From Candidatus Poribacteria bacterium (lineage in GTDB: Bacteria > Poribacteria > WGA-4E > WGA-3G), in the NCBI GenBank assembly GCA_958295945.1, contig OY282386.1:620001-684000 (forward strand): a DNA stretch of 64,000 nt. Direction: 5' to 3'. The position numbers and the translations under genes are program-made. The stretch's first letter is position 1, and every line of letters starts with the position of its first letter. Below the pieces are notes generated by a model that was given only the letters and a program-made list of their open reading frames with translations, did not search any database and was not told the origin of the DNA. Below are positions 18,807 through 26,930 of this stretch, piece by piece.

Positions 18807-20150
18807 ATGAAAATACTTGTAGTTGACGACGAAAAGATAAAAAGAGTAACACTACGTGATGATTTGCGCGAATCAAATTACGATACTATCGCGGTGGATT
18901 CGCCTCTGATTGGACTTCAACTCTTACAACAGGAGGCATTTGATGTCTTAGTCACAGATTTACGTATGCCTCAGATGCATGGTATTGATTTTCTCAAAAG
19001 AGTCAAGAAGGATCATCCACATATCACTGTTATTGTAATGACGGCTTATGCAAGTGTTGAAACAGCTGTTGAAGCATTAAGATTTGGTGCATACAATTAT
19101 ATTAAGAAACCTTTTTCAAGTGAAGAGTTAATTCTGATGTTGGAAAAATTAAAGGCATTGCGAAGTAAATCACCGGAAAATACTCAAGCTTCTTCCAAAG
19201 TTGATGATACGAATCAAGAACCGTCTCTCTATCAGACTCTTATCGGCAAGAGTCAACAGATACAAGAAATCTTCAACTTGATACCCAAAGTTGCATCTGC
19301 TGATAGCAACATAATGATCTATGGTGAAGAAGGCACTGGGAAATCGTTATTAGGGAAAACCATTCACCTTAAAAGTTCACGGCAACATCAACCTTATGTA
19401 AGTCTCAATTCTTACGGTCTTGCTGCAGATACTATTGAATTGGAACTATTTGGCGAAGATTCCAAACAAGGAAAACTACATTTAGCAAACAACGGAACGT
19501 TTTTCATCGCGAATGTGGATTCCATTCCATTAGACTTACAGGCAAAATTTTTGGCAGTATTGGAGAATAGGAAACTTACAGAAACTCAAGATACGGATGC
19601 TATTGAAATGGATATACGTATCATCTCTACTTCTCGTGATAATCTGAAAGATAAAACGAAACGTGGCGAGTTTCTTGAAGATTTATATTACCAGTTAAAT
19701 GTCATACCTTTGTTCCTACCACCTTTGCGTGAACGAAAAGTAGACATTCCGATGTTAATTAACCATTTCTTAGATATTTATTCACCACATCAATCTATCA
19801 AAATAACTCCTGAGGCAGTCAATGTACTCACTGATTATCCGTGGTCTGGTAACATTAGCGAACTTGAGAATATCATTGAACGTCTTGTTGCTGTTAATAG
19901 CGGACAAGATATTACTCCTGAAGACATCCCGATTGAAATAAAACTTCCGACGTCTCAAAAACTTGACACCACGCCAAGTTTAACCTCTTTCCATGAAATC
20001 ATCAAATCTACTGAACGCGAACTGATTGCTTGGGCAATGCGAAAGACAAAGGGTAACAAAACACAAGCTGCTCGGTTACTCTCTATGAAACCGTCTACTT
20101 TCCGAGATGCGCTTGCAAAACATATTAATCATATTGAGTGGGAAGAGTAA
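18807..20150 (+). CDS. NtrC-layout response regulator with a degenerate AAA+ domain
   Basis: 447 residues; ATG at 18807 is preceded by AGGAAAG. The receiver domain has DD near the N-terminus, phospho-acceptor Asp51 (VTDLRMP), TAY and KKPF. The central domain aligns with sigma-54 activators and keeps a Walker A (YGEEGTGKS, 172-180). However, the GAFTGA loop is absent, the Walker B LFLDE is replaced by FFIAN (232-236), both arginine fingers are lost (GEFLEDLYYQLN) and the sensor II Arg is Ser (GNISELEN). The Fis-type HTH (GNKTQAARLLSMKPSTFRDAL) is intact. It probably binds DNA under control of the upstream kinase but is unlikely to open sigma-54 promoters. Confidence 0.9.
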   Translation: MKILVVDDEKIKRVTLRDDLRESNYDTIAVDSPLIGLQLLQQEAFDVLVTDLRMPQMHGIDFLKRVKKDHPHITVIVMTAYASVETAVEALRFGAYNYIKKPFSSEELILMLEKLKALRSKSPENTQASSKVDDTNQEPSLYQTLIGKSQQIQEIFNLIPKVASADSNIMIYGEEGTGKSLLGKTIHLKSSRQHQPYVSLNSYGLAADTIELELFGEDSKQGKLHLANNGTFFIANVDSIPLDLQAKFLAVLENRKLTETQDTDAIEMDIRIISTSRDNLKDKTKRGEFLEDLYYQLNVIPLFLPPLRERKVDIPMLINHFLDIYSPHQSIKITPEAVNVLTDYPWSGNISELENIIERLVAVNSGQDITPEDIPIEIKLPTSQKLDTTPSLTSFHEIIKSTERELIAWAMRKTKGNKTQAARLLSMKPSTFRDALAKHINHIEWEE

Positions 20151-20160
20151 GATAATATAG

Positions 20161-20760
20161 ATGAACATTACGAAAAATCGGAGTTCCATTCGGTCAGAAA
20201 TATTGCGAAAACGTGATAATATCACTCCTGTTGAACGCACTATGCTGAGCAAACGGGTTACGGCACATCTATTTGAGTGGATTCAGAGGATAGAAAAAAG
20301 TGACCAAGGATGGACTTTTGATGCAATCATGGTATACCTAAGCATGAATAGTGAAGTGGATACCTGGCAGCTGGTTGAACTCCTTCATGAACAAGATAGA
20401 AAGATTATTGCTCCCGTAGTTGACACAAAAAGCGGAGACTTGATTCCAAAACAGATTCAGAATTTGGATGAAGACATAGTTTTACACAGATATGGCATGT
20501 ATGAACCAAAAGAAAGTTGTCCTGTTTTCCCCACGCATCAACTTCAACTCATACTTGTGCCGGGAATCGCTTTTGACAGAAACGGTCATCGTCTTGGATA
20601 TGGTAAAGGGTTTTATGATCGTTTTCTACCAACCTGTCCGAATGCAGTAACAGTAGGGTTGGCATATCAATTACAAATCGTTGAGGATACATACCCGCAA
20701 CCGTGGGATGTTCCAGTGCAACATATTTTCACAGAAGAAGGTTTGGTATCACTAGGATAA
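20161..20760 (+). CDS. 5-formyltetrahydrofolate cyclo-ligase
   Basis: 199 residues, usual length. The family signature LVPGIAFDRNGHRLGYGKGFYDRFL is present, as is the N-terminal helix SEILRKRDNITPVER. The enzyme converts 5-formyl-THF to 5,10-methenyl-THF using ATP, returning folate to the one-carbon pool. It starts 10 bp after the regulator and is probably the last gene of the EutN operon. A 138-bp MITE-like element follows its stop codon directly. Confidence 0.93.
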   Translation: MNITKNRSSIRSEILRKRDNITPVERTMLSKRVTAHLFEWIQRIEKSDQGWTFDAIMVYLSMNSEVDTWQLVELLHEQDRKIIAPVVDTKSGDLIPKQIQNLDEDIVLHRYGMYEPKESCPVFPTHQLQLILVPGIAFDRNGHRLGYGKGFYDRFLPTCPNAVTVGLAYQLQIVEDTYPQPWDVPVQHIFTEEGLVSLG

Positions 20761-20761
20761 T

Positions 20762-20899
20762 CTAAGTTGCTACCTACTGAATATTAATCATCAACTTGCT
20801 GAATCAAACGAAGAAACAAAGGAAATCTGCATATTCAAGTGCCACTTCTTATAAATCGGGGTTACAAACCCCTCCAACAAATGATAGGTGGCAACTTAG
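20762..20899. mobile_element. 138-bp MITE-like element, copy A
   Basis: Begins CTAAGTTGCTACCTA and ends TAGGTGGCAACTTAG: 15-bp terminal inverted repeats with one mismatch. A second copy with the same length and about 90 percent similar sequence is at 24771-24908. The centre carries ATCGGGGTTACAAACCCCTCC, a small hairpin. It begins directly after the cyclo-ligase stop codon. Confidence 0.85.
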
Positions 20900-20913
20900 G
20901 TTAGGATAATTTG

Positions 20914-21327
20914 TCATTCCGCTGTGATATAAGGTATTACTTTCTCCAACGTCTTTTCACCAATACCCTTAACCTCTGTCAACACCTCAACAGAAGAAAA
21001 ATCACCTTGTTCTTCACGAAACTGAATTATTTTTCTCGCTGTCTGAGGACCAATACTTGGTAGCGTTTGTAATTCTTCCACCGTTGCTGTGTTAATATTG
21101 AGTAATCGAGGTTTTTCTTCTACAGATTCAGTTGATATATTGTTAGGCAATTCTTCAGTAGGTGCTGCAATAAAGTCAGGTTTACCAAGGAATAGTGCGG
21201 GATTATAATGACGTAGACACCAGAATCCCGTACCAGCAAGAATGAGAATAATCAGAAACGCAACCCCACGCCAATAATGTTTCTCAACAACACTCTCAAG
21301 ATTCGTGGACGACTGTTTCTTGGTCAT
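20914..21327 (-). CDS. comEA: ComEA-like helix-hairpin-helix DNA-binding protein
   Basis: 137 residues. One membrane anchor (about 18-36), a short linker, then a C-terminal tandem helix-hairpin-helix domain (about 74-135): LNINTATVEELQTLPSIGPQ and VKGIGEKTLEKVIPYI. This is the ComEA layout, where the domain binds incoming DNA outside the inner membrane during transformation. No other competence gene is in the window. It follows the adenosyltransferase gene by 12 bp on the same strand. Confidence 0.88.
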   Translation of the reverse strand: MTKKQSSTNLESVVEKHYWRGVAFLIILILAGTGFWCLRHYNPALFLGKPDFIAAPTEELPNNISTESVEEKPRLLNINTATVEELQTLPSIGPQTARKIIQFREEQGDFSSVEVLTEVKGIGEKTLEKVIPYITAE

Positions 21328-21339
21328 TGATGAAATACC

Positions 21340-21882
21340 CTATGATTCCCAGATTGGTTCTTCCGTTTGAGCTCGGAGATTGACGACGCGTGCCAAGACA
21401 AATAATAGATCTGATAGTCGATTGAGACTTCGGATGATTTCTGGGTTAACATCTGCTTCTCGAGAAAGACGAACTACGCACCGTTCACTTCTTCGACAGA
21501 CTGCACGCGCCACATGTATAATTGAGCCTGCCTGACAACCCCCCGGTAGAATAAAGTTTGTAAGTGGCGGTAACTCATCTGAGAGTGTATCAATTATGGT
21601 TTCCATCTCGGTTGTAAAATCCGATGAGATACGTATCTCTGCCGACTTTGTATGTGTTTCTGGTGTTGCTAAGTCTGCCCCGAGAGAAAACAGATGGTTC
21701 TGAATACGATAGATCATTTCAGATAGGTCTGCATCATCAATCAATGTCCGTGCATAACCGATATAAGCGTTCAGTTCGTCAACAGACCCTAATGCCTCAA
21801 TCTGCAGTGCATCTTTAGAAACACGTGCTCCACCGAAGAGTGCTGTTTCACCAGAATCGCCAAATTTTGTATAGATTTTCAT
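21340..21882 (-). CDS. PduO-type cob(I)yrinic acid a,c-diamide adenosyltransferase
   Basis: 180 residues, usual for the PduO/MMAB family. MKIYTKFGDSGETALFGGARVSKD is the N-terminal ATP-binding segment, followed by VDELNAYIG. VARAVCRRSERCV and SLNRLSDLLFVLARVVN are the conserved helices of the trimeric enzyme. It adds the adenosyl group to cobalamin. PduO enzymes are often tied to B12-dependent microcompartments, which is suggestive given the EutN gene 4 kb away, but no direct link is visible. No cobalamin riboswitch was seen upstream. Confidence 0.93.
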   Translation of the reverse strand: MKIYTKFGDSGETALFGGARVSKDALQIEALGSVDELNAYIGYARTLIDDADLSEMIYRIQNHLFSLGADLATPETHTKSAEIRISSDFTTEMETIIDTLSDELPPLTNFILPGGCQAGSIIHVARAVCRRSERCVVRLSREADVNPEIIRSLNRLSDLLFVLARVVNLRAQTEEPIWES

Positions 21883-21985
21883 GTAGTCTAATTTTATACT
21901 GTGTCGCGTAAGAAGTCAAGTGTATATGGGTGTGTCGTATAGTTGCATATAGGCATTCAATTATGTGATAATATGACATTATTTT

Positions 21986-22063
21986 GTAGGTCGGGTAGAA
22001 TCCATAGCGAAATCCGACTTCTTATAATGTCGTGTTGGGTTTCGTAAACTCTGCCCGACCTAC
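21986..22063. repeat. REPIN-like inverted repeat, GTAG/CTAC ends
   Basis: Starts GTAGGTCGGGTAGA and ends CTGCCCGACCTAC. Internal partial repeats (GCGAAATCC and GGGTTTCG) pair as well, so the unit folds into two nested hairpins. Confidence 0.7.
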
Positions 22064-22090
22064 AATCGAATATGACGATTGTTTAATTAT

Positions 22091-22366
22091 ACTGTAGTTT
22101 GGACAGTTTTTTATAGACTTGAATAATAGTCTGGACAAGGAGAATCACAGTCATCATTCCTATTTCTTCAATGGGACACCTGTCGCCCCGCTGGGGCTAT
22201 AAATGGTATGTTCACGATGTGCTGGACACATTTCGCCCCGCTAGGGCTGCTCATTTTGATATTCTAACACATTTTCGTCAAGTTATTATCCTATTGGAAA
22301 CTCACGTTATTTAGTAAATGCTTGAAATCTCAGTATGTAACCAAAAGAAATTGTCCAAACTACAGT
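22091..22366. mobile_element. 276-bp MITE with perfect TIRs and a 6-bp target duplication
   Basis: Perfect 15-bp terminal inverted repeats ACTGTAGTTTGGACA (22091-22105) and TGTCCAAACTACAGT (22352-22366). The flanking sequence AATTAT is duplicated at 22085-22090 and 22367-22372. Inside are two small hairpins of the form CGCCCCGCTGGGGCT and CGCCCCGCTAGGGCT. There is no coding capacity. Confidence 0.88.
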
Positions 22367-22388
22367 AATTATAGTGAAATACAAAGAT

Positions 22389-22967
22389 TTATTCACACTT
22401 TTGGTACGTGAGACCTAAACTAATGGACTGTGCCGTAGGACAAACTGCCAGTTTGTGCAGTAGTGTACGCAAACTGAAAGTTTGCGCTACAATTGTGTGC
22501 AAGTAATTATAGATTTCGATGGCTGAAATGGTCATGAATCTTGCGAAACATTTAACAGCGAATTCTTTATGTCTTTCTTCAAATATCATTGTAATTTTTC
22601 TCCACAACGACGTACAATTGACGTACAATAGTATGTACAACTGTACGTTATTTAAGTTGTTGATAGCATTGTCTACATAAGGGTTAAGAAAGGTTTTTTC
22701 AAAAATAAATTTTTTTTGAAATTGTACGTCATCCACATTCAGTTTCGGTGTGTAAGAAATCGGAGATGGAAACCTTCCCCGCATAATCTGGTATGATAAT
22801 TCAATAGTTAAGAATATCATTTCCAAAATGTCATGAGGTGCACTTAATTGCGCGTCTATGACCGGTTTTGTTTCTGATCTGCCACAATATTGAGCTGTCA
22901 CTCTATGGAATGACGTGAACATTTGCTGGATATTTGCTGTGACATGTTTAACCTGATCTGTATACAT
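22389..22967 (-). CDS. Uncharacterised protein with an EFAVKC motif, tail formed by a REPIN
   Basis: 192 residues, not recognised. A strong sigma-70 promoter lies upstream (23008-23037) and the ATG at 22967 follows an AGG, so it is probably expressed. A segment near residue 140 (ERHKEFAVKCFARFM) matches the 39-residue protein at 62500-62619 (DKHNEFAVKCYAKYM), which defines a small family. After this motif the last 40 or so residues are encoded by the inverted repeat at 22435-22490, so the original C-terminus was likely replaced by repeat insertion. It may be decaying. No function is assigned. Confidence 0.6.
   Translation of the reverse strand: MYTDQVKHVTANIQQMFTSFHRVTAQYCGRSETKPVIDAQLSAPHDILEMIFLTIELSYQIMRGRFPSPISYTPKLNVDDVQFQKKFIFEKTFLNPYVDNAINNLNNVQLYILLYVNCTSLWRKITMIFEERHKEFAVKCFARFMTISAIEIYNYLHTIVAQTFSLRTLLHKLAVCPTAQSISLGLTYQKCE
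22435..22490. repeat. REPIN-like pair of hairpins inside the 3' end of a gene
   Basis: GTAGGACAAACTGCCAGTTT and GCAAACTGAAAGTTTGCGC then CTAC: two different short hairpins bounded by GTAG and CTAC. The repeat is translated as the C-terminus of the minus-strand gene at 22389-22967. Confidence 0.8.
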
Positions 22968-23007
22968 ATTTGATAACCTACATTTCAAAACTATTTATGT
23001 GACACAT

Positions 23008-23037
23008 ATTATAACGTAAGTAACTAACATAAGTCAA
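23008..23037 (-). promoter_or_regulatory. Near-consensus sigma-70 promoter
   Basis: On the minus strand TTGACT (23037-23032), 18-bp spacer, TATAAT (23013-23008). It points at the uncharacterised gene whose ATG is at 22967. Confidence 0.7.
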
Positions 23038-23184
23038 GTAAAAAAGGAATATATTTGGCATATTTTCATTCTTTTGTGTATTTTCTTAGAACAATTGTAT
23101 ATATTTCTCTGGATGTTGCGTTTTTGAGCATTTTGTTATCCTGAATTGATGTGTTTTTGTTGTTTCAGAGTCCTGTAATGCAAC

Positions 23185-23210
23185 GGGCGGACACAGAGAC
23201 CCGCCCCTAC
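23185..23210. repeat. REP-like hairpin with CTAC end
   Basis: GGGCGG (23185-23190), 10-nt loop, CCGCCC (23201-23206), then CTAC (23207-23210). Confidence 0.6.
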
Positions 23211-23304
23211 AATTCATGGTGAGAAGTTAGTGACAAAATCTTTACACACCCGCTCTTAGCGTTACAGATTATTGTTTGACCTTTTGAAACCGAGATTACC
23301 ATTC

Positions 23305-23383
23305 GTAGGCGAGCTTTGTAAGCGCGCTTCTTCCATTGTTGGAAACGCAGGCTTCTAAGAGCGCGCTTACAAAGCTCGCCTAC
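23305..23383. repeat. REPIN-like inverted repeat
   Basis: GTAGGCGAGCTTTGTAAGCG at the left end and CGCTTACAAAGCTCGCCTAC at the right end: perfect 20-bp arms with GTAG/CTAC ends and a 39-nt centre. Confidence 0.8.
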
Positions 23384-23690
23384 GGTGGGATGGTGGAAAG
23401 CGCGCCTACGGGGTGTTGGTGGTGGGTAATCGCGGTTTTAAACCACTCCAACATGATGCTTTGTTTTTGATTTTCTGGACAATAGCACTGATACAGGGTA
23501 TAATACGTCTTACTCCTCAGAGAAATTCCATTAAAATCATGTGAGGATTTCGGTAAAGGTTATTAAATGTATGTTACATGATCTAAAGATTTATCATTAT
23601 TGATAAAGTCTTCTGCATGTTGATTTACTATAAAGAAAAAGAGAAATCTCCGAATATTAAAACTCAACAGATTAAGATCCAATATTTCTT

Positions 23691-24731
23691 ATGTTAACGA
23701 TTGGCAAGGTAATTATCCCTGAATTTCCACTTCTACTGGCACCAATGGAAGATGTCAGTGATCCGCCTTTTCGTGCCGTTTGTAAAGAGAGTGGTGCGGA
23801 CATCATGTATACTGAATTTATATCTTCAGAAGCACTTATCCGTGATGCTGCACAGAGTGTTGCTAAGTTAGACATATTCAAGTATGAGAAACCTATAGGC
23901 ATACAAATATTTGGACACGATATTGATGTGATGCGAGAATCAGTAGAAATCACAGAACGTGTTGAACCGGACATAATTGATATAAATTATGGATGTCCAG
24001 TGAAAAAGGTTACATGTAAAGGTGGTGGAGCCGGTATTCTCCAAGACATTCCGAAGATGGTAAAAATGACTTCAGAAATGGTCAAGACGACCACTTTGCC
24101 AGTTACTGTGAAAACACGATTAGGGTGGGATGACAACACGAAATATATCGTTGAAGTTGCAGAACGTCTACAAGATGTGGGTATCCGCGCAATATCAATC
24201 CACGGAAGAACACGTCGTCAGATGTATAAGGGTGAAGCCGATTGGACGCTCATAGGTAAAATCAAAGACAATCCACGCATGACTATTCCTGTATTCGGTA
24301 ACGGAGATGTTGATAGTCCACAAAAGGCAGCTCATAAGCGACAGAAATACGGTGTTGACGGTATCATGATTGGTCGTGCTGCTATAGGTTATCCGTGGAT
24401 ATTCAACGAAATTAAACACTACTTTGCTACTGGTGAAGTACTTGCTCCTCCACCGATAGATGAGCGTATTGCAGTATTCAGGAAACATCTTGATTTTTCA
24501 ATAAAATGGAAAGGATTGAAACTTGGTCTGATAGAGATGCGAAGACACTACAGCAACTATTTTAAAGGGATTCCACACGTAAAGCCTTTTCGGACTCGCT
24601 TGGTAACATGCGATAGTTATGATGGAGTACTATCCATAATTGAGGAACTCAGAAGACATGCATACCGATCACAAGTAGACACATACCAATTACCTTTAAA
24701 CCAGATGCAGTATCAAAATGTCTTGACGTAA
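23691..24731 (+). CDS. dusB: tRNA-dihydrouridine synthase, DusB-like
   Basis: 346 residues. LLAPMEDVSDPPFRAVCKE is the FMN-binding start of the Dus barrel. The catalytic Cys102 lies in INYGCPVKKVTCKGGGAG. ISIHGRTRRQMYKG, PVFGNGDV and GIMIGRAAIGYPWIF complete the family pattern. It reduces uridines in tRNA D-loops with FMN and NADPH. Subfamily DusB is the best fit, though exact target position is inference. Transcribed alone, with the second 138-bp element just downstream. Confidence 0.93.
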   Translation: MLTIGKVIIPEFPLLLAPMEDVSDPPFRAVCKESGADIMYTEFISSEALIRDAAQSVAKLDIFKYEKPIGIQIFGHDIDVMRESVEITERVEPDIIDINYGCPVKKVTCKGGGAGILQDIPKMVKMTSEMVKTTTLPVTVKTRLGWDDNTKYIVEVAERLQDVGIRAISIHGRTRRQMYKGEADWTLIGKIKDNPRMTIPVFGNGDVDSPQKAAHKRQKYGVDGIMIGRAAIGYPWIFNEIKHYFATGEVLAPPPIDERIAVFRKHLDFSIKWKGLKLGLIEMRRHYSNYFKGIPHVKPFRTRLVTCDSYDGVLSIIEELRRHAYRSQVDTYQLPLNQMQYQNVLT

Positions 24732-24770
24732 TCGTACATTAATTTTATGATGTTAGGAAAGGAAAATAAC

Positions 24771-24908
24771 CTAAGTTGCTACCTACTGAATATTAATCAT
24801 CAAATTACTTTGTCAAACGAAGAAACAAGAGAATTCTGCATATTTTAGTGCCACTTCTTATACATCGGGGTTACAAACCCTTCCAACAAATGATAGGTGG
24901 CAACTTAG
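24771..24908. mobile_element. 138-bp MITE-like element, copy B
   Basis: CTAAGTTGCTACCTA at the left and TAGGTGGCAACTTAG at the right; counting flanking bases the ends form an 11-bp perfect pair AACCTAAGTTG/CAACTTAGGTT (24768-24911). The sequence is closely similar to 20762-20899. It lies 20 bp upstream of dapF, so it may affect dapF expression. Confidence 0.85.
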
Positions 24909-24927
24909 GTTAAAATAGGAAATAGTG

Positions 24928-25761
24928 ATGAATAAAATACCTTTTATGAAACTTAGTGGTGCGGGGAACGACTTCGTCATCATCAACAATCTCAACAATA
25001 TCGTTGATAGTGCTGATACCCAATTCAAGAATTTTGTATCAAAAGTGTGTCAGCGAAGAATGTCAGTTGGGGCAGATGGCGTGTTGCTTGTAGAAGATTC
25101 AGATGATGTTGATTTCCGGATGCGATACTTTAACGCCGATGGTGGTGAGGTTGAAACCTGTGGAAACGGTGCACGATGTATTTCTAAATTTGCCTTTCTT
25201 CATGGAATCGTCTCTGAAAAGATGCGATTTTTGACGAATGCGGGAATTTATGAAGCAGAAGTAGTTGGTGATAACGTTAAAGTAGGTATGAGTGATCCAA
25301 CGGACATACGTATTAATGTTCCACTGAAACTTGATGATGGTAAGCACACAGTTGGATTCGCAAATACTGGCGTTCCTCATGTCGTTTTTTTTGTTGAAGA
25401 CTTGAAAGACACTGACGTATTTGATATGGGTCAACAAACTCGTTATCATAACGATTTCAAGCCTGAGGGGACAAATGCGAATTTTATCCATATCCATTCA
25501 GAAGAACTACTTGAAATACGGACTTATGAACGTGGTGTAGAAAATGAGACACTCGCTTGTGGGACAGGATCTATTGCTTCTGCCATTGTCTCAGCGTCTT
25601 TAGGAAAGGTCCAATCCCCGGTTTCTGTCAAGACTGCAAGTGGTGTGATCTTGATAATTCATTTTGATTTAATGAATGATGAGCCGAAAAACGTCTATCT
25701 TGAAGGTGATGCGCGCGTTATTTTTGCGGGTGAACTTGCATCGGATGCATGGAATTATTAA
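24928..25761 (+). CDS. dapF: Diaminopimelate epimerase
   Basis: 277 residues. MKLSGAGNDFVIINN is the usual N-terminus. The two catalytic cysteines lie in ETCGNGARC and ETLACGTGSIASA. DapF converts LL- to meso-diaminopimelate for lysine and peptidoglycan. The ATG at 24928 was chosen because AGGA lies 7 nt upstream; a GTG three bases earlier is also in frame. The pathway gene dapA follows after a 198-bp gap now filled by a MITE-like insertion. Confidence 0.95.
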   Translation: MNKIPFMKLSGAGNDFVIINNLNNIVDSADTQFKNFVSKVCQRRMSVGADGVLLVEDSDDVDFRMRYFNADGGEVETCGNGARCISKFAFLHGIVSEKMRFLTNAGIYEAEVVGDNVKVGMSDPTDIRINVPLKLDDGKHTVGFANTGVPHVVFFVEDLKDTDVFDMGQQTRYHNDFKPEGTNANFIHIHSEELLEIRTYERGVENETLACGTGSIASAIVSASLGKVQSPVSVKTASGVILIIHFDLMNDEPKNVYLEGDARVIFAGELASDAWNY

Positions 25762-25786
25762 GATGAACAAGTCACTTTTTGGTGTT

Positions 25787-25940
25787 TATGGTAGTTTTTA
25801 TATTTAACTCTACATGTCAGAACTGTAGGATGTCAGAACTGTAGGAGGGAACTCCGATTCCCGACTGTTCGTCCGGTCTATCGCGATTCGGAGATCGCTC
25901 CTACATGTGAAATGTCTAATTAATTCAGGACTTCACCATA
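25787..25940. mobile_element. TA-flanked MITE-like element between dapF and dapA
   Basis: Begins TATGGTAG and ends CTTCACCATA, the same kind of ends as the 103-bp elements, and contains a REPIN-like pair GTAGGAGGGAACTCCG and CGGAGATCGCTCCTAC (25841-25904). Its right edge is 19 bp before the dapA start codon. Confidence 0.65.
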
Positions 25941-25959
25941 GTGATTAAGGAGGATTTAC

Positions 25960-26835
25960 ATGTTTGAGGGGTCTTTTGTTGCACTCGTTACACCCTTTAA
26001 GGACGATGAATCGTTAGATGAAGCGAAACTCAAGGAACTAATAGAGTTTCAGATTGAAGGCGGAACACACGGCATCGTCCCGTGTGGAACAACCGGTGAA
26101 TCTCCTGCCCTTTCTGATTCAGAACATGCCCGAGTCGTAGATATCACTATCGAAACGGTGAATGGAAGAGTCCCTGTGATTGCTGGCACCGGTTCAAACT
26201 CAACGACTCGCACACTTCGTGCGACAGAACACGCAAAAGCTGCTGGGGCTGATGCTGCCCTGATTGTTACACCTTACTATAACAAACCGAACCAAGAGGG
26301 ACTATATGCCCACTACATGAAAATTGCTGATGCAGTTGATATTCCCATTGTCGTCTACAATGTTCCTGGTAGGTGTGGCACAGACATCCTATCACCAACT
26401 ATTGCACGCCTTGCGGATCATCCAAATATCGTTGCACTCAAAGAGGCAACAGGTGAACTCAAACGCGCAAGCGAGGTCGTCAGTTTATGTCCGGATGATT
26501 TCGTTGTGTTATCAGGTGATGATGTCAACACATTGCCGATTATGGCGGTTGGTGGAAAGGGTGTTATTTCTGTCGTGGCAAACATTGCCCCCTCGGATAT
26601 AGCTGACATGTGTAATGCATTTCATGCAGGTAATCTTGAACTTGCCCGTAAACTTCATTACAAAACATATCCTTTAGCAGTTAATCTGTTCATTGAAACA
26701 AATCCTATTCCTGCAAAAACATCCTTGAAGTTGATGGGCAAACTCAATGGAAAAGTCAGATTGCCACTTGCCCCGCTCTCTCCAAAGAATCTTGAAGCAC
26801 TCCGCAATACACTTGTGGAATCAGGATTGATTTAA
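25960..26835 (+). CDS. dapA: 4-hydroxy-tetrahydrodipicolinate synthase
   Basis: 291 residues with a strong GGAGG ahead of the ATG. GIVPCGTTGESPAL and VTPYYNKPNQEGL contain the catalytic Thr and Tyr, and the Schiff-base lysine is in IVALKEATGE (about residue 161). It condenses pyruvate with aspartate semialdehyde to start the DAP branch. A clear terminator follows at 26886. dapF is upstream on the same strand. Confidence 0.95.
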   Translation: MFEGSFVALVTPFKDDESLDEAKLKELIEFQIEGGTHGIVPCGTTGESPALSDSEHARVVDITIETVNGRVPVIAGTGSNSTTRTLRATEHAKAAGADAALIVTPYYNKPNQEGLYAHYMKIADAVDIPIVVYNVPGRCGTDILSPTIARLADHPNIVALKEATGELKRASEVVSLCPDDFVVLSGDDVNTLPIMAVGGKGVISVVANIAPSDIADMCNAFHAGNLELARKLHYKTYPLAVNLFIETNPIPAKTSLKLMGKLNGKVRLPLAPLSPKNLEALRNTLVESGLI

Positions 26836-26885
26836 CGGTGGAAGTTTCATCCAAAATATAAACGAAGCATATACACCCATTGTTG

Positions 26886-26908
26886 CCCGATTGCTATCGG
26901 GTTTTTCT
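26886..26908 (+). terminator. Rho-independent terminator after dapA
   Basis: CCCGAT TGCT ATCGGG stem-loop followed by five T residues, 50 bp after the dapA stop. Confidence 0.85.
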
Positions 26909-26920
26909 TATATGTGAGAA

Positions 26921-26926
26921 TATAAT
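26921..26926 (+). promoter_or_regulatory. -10-like TATAAT just before the hydrolase start
   Basis: A perfect TATAAT ends 4 bp before the ATG at 26931. No good -35 at 16-18 bp is present. If used, the transcript would be leaderless. Confidence 0.35.
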
Positions 26927-26930
26927 ACTC

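Larger units (their letters stand above)
22968..23690. other. Repeat-rich intergenic stretch
   Basis: Holds the minus-strand promoter (23008-23037), a GGGCGG/CCGCCC hairpin with CTAC (23185-23210) and a REPIN-like element (23305-23383). No gene could be supported. Confidence 0.6.

Noticed and set aside
21883-22090. Cobalamin riboswitch upstream of the adenosyltransferase
   Set aside because: No B12-box-like motif was found; the region holds a REPIN-like repeat instead.
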